In this document: positions 1-5,900 of the stretch, one piece after another
How positions within the stretch are numbered: position 1 is the first letter of the stretch
How the letters are laid out: each line of letters begins with the position of its first letter
Assembly: GCA_947629615.1 (NCBI GenBank)
Contig: CANRER010000047.1
Span: forward strand, 1-9,870
DNA length: 9,870 nt
Source: an uncultured Clostridia bacterium
GTDB lineage: Bacteria; Bacillota; Clostridia; UMGS1883
Reading direction: 5' to 3'
Notes under the pieces: generated by a model
What the model was told of the DNA's origin: nothing
What the model saw: only the letters and a program-made list of their open reading frames with translations
Database searches by the model: none
Program-made: the position numbers and the translations under genes

Positions 1-431
1 CCGAGGGCGGGTGGGAGGAGGCCGGCCTCGGCCTGTTCAAAGCCGAAACCGTGTTTGCCGGCGAAAAAACCCGTGCGCAAAAATCGGCCCGCTTCGCGGC
101 AAACGACGGCTTTTTCGCCTGCCTCAACGGACTTTGCGCCGAGGGCTACGAGCTGCATATGGGCGTGACCGCGTCGCACGAGGCTTCGCTCTTCACGGAC
201 GGCGGCGGTTCGGCGCGGGGGAACGTCTGCGGCTGCTACCTCCACGGCGTATTCGACGCGGCGGCCGCCCCGATAGTTCAGGCCCTCTGCCGCAAAAAAG
301 GGCTTAAAAACGAAATTATCCCCCTTGACACAAGGGCCTACAAGGAGTTACAATATAATAAGCTCGCCGAGGCCGTTCGCCAAAGCCTCGACATGAAGCT
401 TATCTACAAAATTCTTGAGGAGGGCGCCTAA
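1..431 (+). CDS. cbiP: Cobyric acid synthase, C-terminal part (5' end outside window)
   Basis: This is the last 142 codons of a glutamine-dependent cobyric acid synthase; the frame is open from base 3 and the stop is TAA at 429-431. The enzyme amidates side chains b, d, e and g of adenosylcobyrinic acid a,c-diamide in the cytoplasm, using ammonia from glutamine. The visible part belongs to the class I glutamine amidotransferase domain: the GLGLF...ET.F stretch near the window edge, the YELHMG motif that carries the catalytic histidine, and the GCYLHGVFD motif typical of CobQ/CbiP. The catalytic cysteine and the N-terminal dethiobiotin-synthetase-like domain lie upstream of the window. The stop overlaps the next cobalamin gene in a TAATG junction, so the two are translationally coupled. 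The CobB/CbiA family shares the fold but has other motifs, so CbiP is the better call. Confidence 0.9.
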   Translation, partial: EGGWEEAGLGLFKAETVFAGEKTRAQKSARFAANDGFFACLNGLCAEGYELHMGVTASHEASLFTDGGGSARGNVCGCYLHGVFDAAAAPIVQALCRKKGLKNEIIPLDTRAYKELQYNKLAEAVRQSLDMKLIYKILEEGA

Positions 432-940
432 TGCTGCAAATCTACTGCGGCGACGGAAAGGGCAAAACCACCGCCGCCCTCGGGCTGGCCCTGCGCGCCG
501 CCGGCGCGGGCATGAGGGTACACATAGTCCAGCTGATGAAGGGGAGGCCCACGTCCGAGCTTAATTTGCTCGAAAAAATCCCCGATATAACCGTAAGCCG
601 CCTCGATCGCGATTACGGCTTCCCCGCCGAAATGTCGCCGTCCGTCCGCTCCGCCGTGACCGACCGCCATAACGCCCTTCTGCGCGAGGCCGAAAGGCTT
701 TTGCCGCAGCTCGATATGCTCATTCTCGACGAATTTAACTCCGCCTGCCGCCACGGCCTGCTCGATCGAGCCTTGGCGGAGCGGCTCGTGCTGGACAATG
801 CCGATAAAATGGAAATAATTCTTACCGGCCGCAAGCCGGAGCAAAAATTTCTCGACGCGGCGGACTATATCAGCGAGATTGCCGCCGTCCGCCACCCCTT
901 CGCGAGGGGCGTCAAGGCGAGGCGGGGGATAGAGTTTTAG
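431..940 (+). CDS. cobO: Corrinoid adenosyltransferase (CobO/BtuR/CobA family)
   Basis: This 169-residue enzyme transfers the 5'-deoxyadenosyl group from ATP to the cobalt of reduced corrinoids, giving adenosylcobyrinic acid a,c-diamide or adenosylcobalamin. It starts directly at the nucleotide-binding P-loop GDGKGKTT (residues 7-14). It also shows the Walker B-like LILDEF (97-102), TGRKP (132-136), ADYISE (144-149), and the family's C-terminal signature HPF..GVKARRGIEF (155-169). It lacks the roughly 30-residue N-terminal extension of E. coli BtuR, as do many Gram-positive versions. The start is fixed by an AGGAGGG site (418-424) inside the end of cbiP, six bases before the ATG that shares its A with the cbiP stop. 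It is the last gene of the cobalamin operon and is followed by a strong hairpin terminator. It is not the unrelated PduO or EutT type. Confidence 0.93.
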   Translation: MLQIYCGDGKGKTTAALGLALRAAGAGMRVHIVQLMKGRPTSELNLLEKIPDITVSRLDRDYGFPAEMSPSVRSAVTDRHNALLREAERLLPQLDMLILDEFNSACRHGLLDRALAERLVLDNADKMEIILTGRKPEQKFLDAADYISEIAAVRHPFARGVKARRGIEF

Positions 941-948
941 CCCGCGCG

Positions 949-1000
949 AAAAAAAGCTCCCGAAATCGGGGCCAAACGGCCCGCTTTCGAGAGCTTTTTT
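949..1000. terminator. Bidirectional rho-independent terminator
   Basis: A long near-perfect hairpin lies between two convergent genes. The outer arms are AAAAAAGCTC and GAGCTTTTTT, continuing inward through CGAAA/TTTCG to a GGGCC/GGCCC core around an AAAC loop, with one or two mismatches. A T-run follows on the plus strand, and the opening A-run becomes a T-run on the minus strand. It can therefore end both the cobalamin operon and the hsp20 transcript. Confidence 0.9.
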
Positions 1001-1018
1001 ATTTTTGCCGCTTCGCGC

Positions 1019-1477
1019 TTACTCAATCTCCAAGCGCTTAGCCTCGGGCAGCGCCTCCTGCTTCTTCGGCAAGGTCAGGCGCAGCACGCCGTTGTCATAC
1101 TTCGCCTTGATGTTTTCGGTGTCGATTGACGAAACGTCAAACTGTCGGCTGTACCTTCCGTAGGAACGCTCGACATGAATGTATTTTTGCTTTTTATCCT
1201 TTTCCTCGTGCTGGGAATGACGCTCCGCGTTGATGGTCAGCGTGTTGTCGGAAAGGTCGAGATGGATGTCCTTCTTGTCAAAGCCCGGAAGGTCGGCCTC
1301 CAAGACGTAATGGTCGCCCTCGTCGCTTATATCCGTCTTAAACTCCGCGATGTCCCCGCTGTTGAAGAAGGTCCCGAACGGCTCTTCAAAAAATTTTTTC
1401 TCAAATTCCTCCATTTCACGGAAGGGGTTGTAGGCGCCGATACCGCCGTGCCTGCGATAAGGTCTGAGTTCAAACAT
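1019..1477 (-). CDS. Small heat shock protein (Hsp20/alpha-crystallin family)
   Basis: This is a 152-residue ATP-independent holdase that binds unfolding proteins in the cytoplasm and usually works as a large oligomer. The alpha-crystallin domain spans about residues 45-137, including ..LEADLPGFDK.DI.. and the canonical A-x-x-x-N-G-V-L motif AKYDNGVL (125-132). The C-terminal LEI (149-151) is the expected I/V/L-x-I/V/L motif that docks onto neighbouring subunits. The N-terminal arm is rich in Phe and Glu with NPFREMEEFEKKFFEEPF. I chose the ATG at 1477 because GGAGG sits 8 bases upstream; a longer reading from a TTG (end 1492) would place the ribosome binding site inside the gene. A CIRCE operator and a sigma-A-like promoter upstream imply HrcA-controlled heat induction. 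It is convergent with cobO and shares its terminator. Confidence 0.95.
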   Translation of the reverse strand: MFELRPYRRHGGIGAYNPFREMEEFEKKFFEEPFGTFFNSGDIAEFKTDISDEGDHYVLEADLPGFDKKDIHLDLSDNTLTINAERHSQHEEKDKKQKYIHVERSYGRYSRQFDVSSIDTENIKAKYDNGVLRLTLPKKQEALPEAKRLEIE

Positions 1478-1645
1478 AATTATTACCTCCAAATTCTGTT
1501 AATCGTATTTTGCCCGCCCTTGTTCATCCGCGCCGATGGGGCGGCGAAATCGGTTCCACAGCCGTGGGCTTCTCTGCGTCCGACCGGCCCATTGGCTTCA
1601 CCTTCTTTCCTTTTGCTTACGATAATATTATAATCCCATATTTTG
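1478..1645 (-). promoter_or_regulatory. Long 5' leader of hsp20, possibly structured
   Basis: If the promoter at 1652-1680 is right, the hsp20 message has a leader of roughly 165 bases, unusually long for a CIRCE-regulated gene. In minus-strand sense it can form CCAC-GGCT-GTGG (1556-1567) and a CCGAT/ATCGG hairpin (1533-1553); the latter competes with a GGGCGG/CCGCCC pairing (arms 1514-1519 and 1539-1544). I see no CCTCC-like segment that would mask the GGAGG site, so a simple RNA thermometer is not obvious, and I recognise no known riboswitch core. The segment may simply be spacer. Confidence 0.3.
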
Positions 1646-1651
1646 CAAATT

Positions 1652-1680
1652 ATATTACGGCGATTTTAACAAATTGTAAA
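1652..1680 (-). promoter_or_regulatory. Predicted sigma-A promoter of hsp20
   Basis: Read on the minus strand: -35 TTTACA (1680-1675), 17-base spacer, -10 TAATAT (1657-1652), giving a start near 1645. The -35 box lies two bases from the edge of the CIRCE operator, so bound HrcA would cover or touch the polymerase site. A second TATAAT on this strand (1632-1627) has no good -35 partner. Confidence 0.55.
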
Positions 1681-1682
1681 CA

Positions 1683-1709
1683 TTAGCACTCAAACCGCGA
1701 GAGCGCTAA
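1683..1709. promoter_or_regulatory. CIRCE operator (HrcA binding site)
   Basis: TTAGCACTC, 9 bases, GAGCGCTAA. This matches the CIRCE consensus TTAGCACTC-N9-GAGTGCTAA with a single change (T to C) in the right arm. CIRCE is the binding site of the heat-shock repressor HrcA, normally found upstream of groESL and hrcA-grpE-dnaK. Here it lies next to the minus-strand promoter of hsp20, which it most likely controls. It is about 40 bases upstream of the -35 box of the tcdA promoter, so an effect on tcdA is less likely. Confidence 0.92.
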
Positions 1710-1749
1710 CAAAACCTCCGCGCCCAAGATATGGCCGCGCGTCCGTTTC

Positions 1750-1778
1750 TTGACAAAAGCCCCCTGCGGTGATATAAT
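1750..1778 (+). promoter_or_regulatory. Consensus sigma-A promoter of tcdA
   Basis: TTGACA (1750-1755), 17-base spacer, TATAAT (1773-1778): a perfect match to the housekeeping consensus at ideal spacing. The predicted start is near 1785, giving a leader of about 54 bases before the tcdA ATG. Such a strong match suggests steady constitutive expression. Confidence 0.88.
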
Positions 1779-1838
1779 GGCATAAAGAACCGCGCTGACG
1801 GCGGTATCGGCCATATATTGACGGGGTAGGGGAACGAT

Positions 1839-2582
1839 ATGTTAAATCAATTTTCACGAACCGAGCTTCTGCTCGGGAAAAAGGCTATGGAGCGGCTGGC
1901 CTCGGCCCGCGTCGCCGTGTTTGGCATAGGCGGCGTAGGGGGCTACGCGGCGGAGGCGCTCGTTCGCTCGGGCGTCGGCGCGATAGACCTCATCGACAAC
2001 GACAAGGTGTGCCTGACGAATTTGAACCGTCAAATCTATGCCACGCTGAAAACCGTAGGGCAGTACAAGGTCGATGCGGCGGCCGAGCGTATTCGTGACA
2101 TCAACCCCGACGCGAGGGTGCGCGTCCACAAAATTTTTTATACGCCCGAAACGGCCGGGCAATTTGATTTCGCCGAATATGATTACATCGTGGATGCCAT
2201 TGATACCGTGACGGGAAAGATAGCCCTTGCGGTGAACGCGGAGCGCGTCGGCACGCCGATAATCAGCTCGATGGGCGCGGGCAATAAGCTCGACCCTACG
2301 GCCTTTGAGGTGGCGGATATTTACAGCACCTCGGTTTGCCCGCTCGCGAAGGTCATGCGCCGCGAGCTTAAGCGCCGCGGGATAAAAAGGCTTAAGGTCG
2401 TCTATTCCAAAGAGCCGCCGCTGACGCCGCGCGGCGAGGATATGGCCGCCGCCCTCCCGCCCGAGGACGCCGAAAAATCCCCCTCCCGCCGCCAAACCCC
2501 CGGCAGTAACGCATTTGTCCCTCCCGTCGTCGGCCTTGTTATCGCCGGAGAAGTCGTTAAGTATATTGCGCTGGGCGAGTAA
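1839..2582 (+). CDS. tcdA: tRNA threonylcarbamoyladenosine dehydratase (TcdA/CsdL/YgdL, E1-like)
   Basis: This 247-residue ThiF/HesA/E1-superfamily enzyme uses ATP to cyclise N6-threonylcarbamoyladenosine at tRNA position 37 to the hydantoin ct6A form, tuning decoding of ANN codons. It opens with the family pattern FSRTELLLG. It then shows the glycine-rich nucleotide loop GIGGVG (29-34), the acidic DND (52-54) that holds the ribose, NRQI with the conserved arginine (R64), DAIDTV (119-124), SSMGAGNK (143-150) and VVYSKE (187-192). The C-terminal helix region VPPVVGLVIAGEVV (227-240) matches TcdA rather than MoeB or ThiF, and the CXXC zinc pairs of those relatives are absent. The start follows an AGGGGAA site and a perfect promoter. 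It stands alone, with the divergent hsp20 on one side and a hairpin just after the stop. Confidence 0.92.
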   Translation: MLNQFSRTELLLGKKAMERLASARVAVFGIGGVGGYAAEALVRSGVGAIDLIDNDKVCLTNLNRQIYATLKTVGQYKVDAAAERIRDINPDARVRVHKIFYTPETAGQFDFAEYDYIVDAIDTVTGKIALAVNAERVGTPIISSMGAGNKLDPTAFEVADIYSTSVCPLAKVMRRELKRRGIKRLKVVYSKEPPLTPRGEDMAAALPPEDAEKSPSRRQTPGSNAFVPPVVGLVIAGEVVKYIALGE

Positions 2583-2591
2583 ACTGAGAAC

Positions 2592-2620
2592 AAGGGAGCC
2601 GCCTAATTGGCGACTCCCTT
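2592..2620. terminator. Hairpin between tcdA and the minus-strand operon
   Basis: Inverted repeat with 12-base arms: AAGGGAGCCGCC, a TAATT loop, then GGCGACTCCCTT, with one mismatch. It begins 9 bases after the tcdA stop. The T-runs are poor on both strands (TTAATCTTAAG on plus, TTGTTCTCAGTTT on minus), so it is a weak intrinsic terminator or a message-end stabiliser. From its position it could serve tcdA and the large minus-strand transcript together. Confidence 0.55.
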
Positions 2621-2723
2621 AATCTTAAGTATAGCTTATTCAATGTATCTGCTTTAATAGTATTCCACTCAGATTTCCAATGACCTTCACCGGTCTTGTA
2701 AGCTGTGTATGTTTCTCCTGCTC

Positions 2724-2894
2724 CTACTCGGCAATCTCGAGGGTGTCCTCTTTTACCTCCGTATACATCTCGCGAATCGTTTCGCTCATGTCCAATCCCT
2801 TTGACGCGCAAAGCTCCACTGTCGGAGCGGACATCATCATCGCCGCCATCATCGCGGCGATGATTTTTTTGCTCGTGAAGCTTCCTTCGTTCAT
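2724..2894 (-). CDS. Small hypothetical protein, 56 residues, signal-peptide-like N-terminus
   Basis: I do not recognise this protein. The ATG at 2894 has GAGG 8 bases upstream and lies 50 bases after the stop of the giant transporter gene on the same strand, so it could be the last gene of that transcript. The product starts MNEGSFTSKK, followed by a Met/Ala-rich hydrophobic stretch (IIAAMMAAMMM, about residues 11-21) and a polar, acidic tail (..REMYTEVKEDTLEIAE). This is the layout of a short signal peptide or single membrane helix with a small exported or cytoplasmic tail. The frame also stays open upstream into the end of the transporter gene, but I found no start codon or binding site there. 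After the TAG stop, the -1 frame reads on for about 45 residues with plausible composition (..ETYTAYKTGEGHWKSEW..), so the gene could be a frameshifted remnant of a longer one. A hairpin lies about 100 bases downstream. Bases 2621-2723 are AT-richer and hold nothing else I can name. Confidence 0.4.
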   Translation of the reverse strand: MNEGSFTSKKIIAAMMAAMMMSAPTVELCASKGLDMSETIREMYTEVKEDTLEIAE

Positions 2895-2944
2895 TTTTTC
2901 GGCCTCGCGCTTCCACGCTACAGAGCGAATACTTTTGCGGTCGA

Positions 2945-5900
2945 TTACTTTTTCTTCTTCCGCAGTATTATCAGCACGACTGCGGCGGAAATAGCGGCCG
3001 CGAGTATTATCAGCAGAAGTAAAATTGCGCCGGAGCCGCTTCGGGTGAGCCGAACCGAGGCGGAGGGGCCGTTAATTTCAAAAACAACGTATTTGCCGCG
3101 ATTTTTCGCGCCGACCTTTCGCCAGCCGCCGTCGGTCTTGACCTCAACGGCGGCCTTGCCGTCCTCCTCCTTCAAAAGGCGGATAGTGACGGGGGCGGCC
3201 TCGGTCGGCTCAACGCCGGTCAGCTCAATGCCGTATTCGCCTTCGGCGGTCTTTTCGGCGTGTATTTCCGCCTTGTCGGTGAAGCTGCCCTCGGCCAGCG
3301 CAAGCGGCAGCTCGCCGCTCTTTTCGGGGCTTGAGATAACGGTTATATAGGGTGTGTATTCGCAAGCCAGCTCAATGTCGCCGGTTACGGTTCCTTCGGT
3401 AATTGCGGGCCAGCGGCCAAAGCAGCCGTCCTTTTCGGGAATGTCGGGATATTCGATACGCGCGGTGTCGCTGCCGTAGGCAATCTGCTGAGAGCTTACG
3501 GTTTTGCCGTCGGCGGTGAAGGTCACGGTAAAGCTGATAAGGCGGGCGGGTATACCGCCGATGGCCGCTATGGCCGCGTAGTCCGCGGGCTCGGCCACGC
3601 CGGAGTAGCTAACGCCGTCAATGCCGCCGACGCCCCGGTCGATGAAATAATTGCCCGAGGAGGCGCTTTTGTCGTCGCAGCCGCCGATAACGCCGCCGAC
3701 ACATTCCTCGCCATCGGTTTCGGAAAGGCTGACGCAGGCCGAAAGCTTATCGCCCTTGCCCGCGATACCGCCGACGTAGTTTTTGCCCTTCGCGGCGGCC
3801 TTCGAGTAGCAGCGGCGCAGCCTGCCCGAGGCCCGCCCCGCCACGCCGCCGACATAGCTGCCGGAGGAGCTTTCGGCCGGGCCGTAGCTTTCGCACTCGT
3901 ACACCGTGCCGATGTCCGCCAAGCCCACAACGCCGCCGACGCAGTCCTTTTTGCCGTTGACGCTGCCCTCGCTCACGCAGTTGGCCAAAATGGCCTTTGT
4001 GGTGTAGGTGAAGTTGAGCGCGTCGGGCTTTTCTATCTCGTCCTCGGGGTCGCGGGCGTATTCCACGGCCAACGCGCCGGCCACGCCGCCCACGTTGCGG
4101 TCGCCCTCGACCGTGCCGAGGTTCACACAGCCGCCGACCTTGCCCTGCCGCGAGCTTTCGATATTTTCGTCGGAGGCGTCAACCACTTTTTCGGCCTCGG
4201 AGCTGTTCCTTATCTCCTCCGCCTCGCCGGCGGCAAGCTCCATAACAAGGTCGAGCTGGTCGCTTACCCTGCTTAAGCTGTCGAGGCCGCCGCCGTCCGA
4301 AATCGCGCCGCGCAGGCCGCTAAGGCTGTCGGATATGGCGGCGAAGCTGTCGAGCATATCGCGTCCGGCGGCGCTGAACTCGTCGCTTATGGCCACAAAG
4401 AGCGGGTCGGTTTCGGCGGAAAAGTCGGAAATCACGTTCCTCGCCCCGTCGATGCTCGCGCCTATGTCCTCCGCCGCGAGGGAGAGCGAGCGAAGGCCGG
4501 AGCTCAGCCTGCCTTTTGCCTCGTCGAGCTGCGCGTCCGCCTCGTCGGCAAAGTCGGCGATTTTGCCCTCCGCGCTGTCGGCGGCGTCGCGGGCGGTTCC
4601 CGTTTCCATGCCATCGATGGCGTCGGCGAGGTCGCTCAATCCTCCGGTAATTTTTGCCAGCCCGTCGTCGAGGTCGTCCATCGCGCTTTTCGCGCGGCTC
4701 GCGGCGCTCCTGAAGGAATTGAAGTTAATCTCCGTATTCATAATCAGCTCGTCGAGAGCGTCGGAAATGCCCCTAAGAGCCGAAATGTCGCTGTTGAGCC
4801 CGTCGCTTATAGTTTTAAGCTGCTCGGCCACGGCCTCGGCGTTGGTAAGGACATCGGCAAAGCTTTCGGGGCGGGTGCGCAGAAGGTTTTCGATAATCGC
4901 AACGGAGGCCTTCACGCTTTGCCGCGCGGCGGCCGCCGCCTTTACCGCCGAGGCGAGGGCCTTTAGCGCGGCCAACTCATCGGCCTCGTTCTTTGCGCTC
5001 ACGCCGTCGTCCAGCGCGTTAAGTGCGCTTTTCGCCCGCGAGCGGGCCTCTCGCAGGTCGCCCTCGGCACGGTGTATATCCTCCAGCGCGGAGCGCACCG
5101 CGGAAAAATCGGCCCCCCGAAGGTCGTTAAGCTCGCCGTCGAGGTCGGGGAGAGTCAGGTCAACGCCGTCAAGCGCGGCGGAAAAGTCGTTCATGGCGGA
5201 ATCTATCCTGTCGCCGCCGCTCGTCAACCCGTCGGCCGTGTCGCTCAGCCGCCCGACAGCGTTTGAAAGCGAGGCCGAAAGCGAGTTCAGCTCGGCGGTA
5301 TTGTCGCGGACGAAGCTTTCTGCGCCGTCCGCCATGGCGTCGGCGTCGGCGCGGGCGGCCTCGGCCTGCCGCTTTATGTCGTCGAGGTAGGCTCCGGCCT
5401 TGTCGCTCACCGAACGTGTGTCGGCGATAAGGCCGTTCACCATATTATTAAGCCTTTGAAGCTCGTCGCGCACCTGCCCGATGGAGGTTTCGTTCACGGT
5501 CAGCGTTATGTACGGCTCGGCCTGCCCGACAATGCCGCCAACGTCCTTGCGGCCCAAAACCAAGCCGGAATTTTCACAGCCGAGGATATAGCCCGACTGG
5601 CGGCCCGCTATGCCGCCGACGTTGTAGCCGATGTGCGTATAGCCAATGTCGCCGCTGTTTTTGCTGCCCTCGATTATACCGACACTGTGGCCGGCTATGC
5701 CGCCGGTGTCGGTGTGGCCGAGCACGCTTTCCTCCTCGTTTTCCTCGCGGCGGGTGAGCAGGTTTTCCACCATGGAGCCGGCGTCGGCGTCGATGTCCGA
5801 AAGGCTGCGCTTCTTTTCCTCGGGCGAGGTGTTCACGGCGGCGCGGTTCTCGCAGTCGGAGATGTAGCCGTCGTTTTTGCCGGCTACGCCGCCGGAGGAG

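Noticed and set aside
428..895. A 155-residue minus-strand frame opposite cobO
   Set aside because: cobO carries all family motifs in the other strand; this frame has no recognisable domain and is explained by GC-rich codon bias.
1175..1633. A 152-residue plus-strand frame opposite hsp20
   Set aside because: Antisense of a clear alpha-crystallin gene; it also runs across the hsp20 leader and has no family features.
1478..1645. Cobalamin or cyclic-di-GMP riboswitch in the hsp20 leader, given the nearby cobalamin genes
   Set aside because: Some short strings looked similar, but the conserved cores of these riboswitches are absent and the transcript runs toward hsp20, not the cobalamin genes.
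1854..2495. A 213-residue minus-strand frame opposite tcdA
   Set aside because: tcdA has a consensus promoter, a ribosome site and all E1-like motifs; the reverse frame is a composition shadow.
2680..2994. A 104-residue plus-strand frame with a hydrophobic segment
   Set aside because: The hydrophobic part is the antisense of the small minus-strand gene. It overlaps the end of the giant gene and lacks a convincing ribosome binding site.
4008..5390. A 460-residue open frame on the plus strand opposite the helical stalk
   Set aside because: It is the reverse complement of GC-rich, Ala/Asp/Ser-coding repeats in the giant gene, which rarely yields stops in that frame. The product is Ser/Ala/Arg-rich and featureless, with no ribosome site or recognisable domain.
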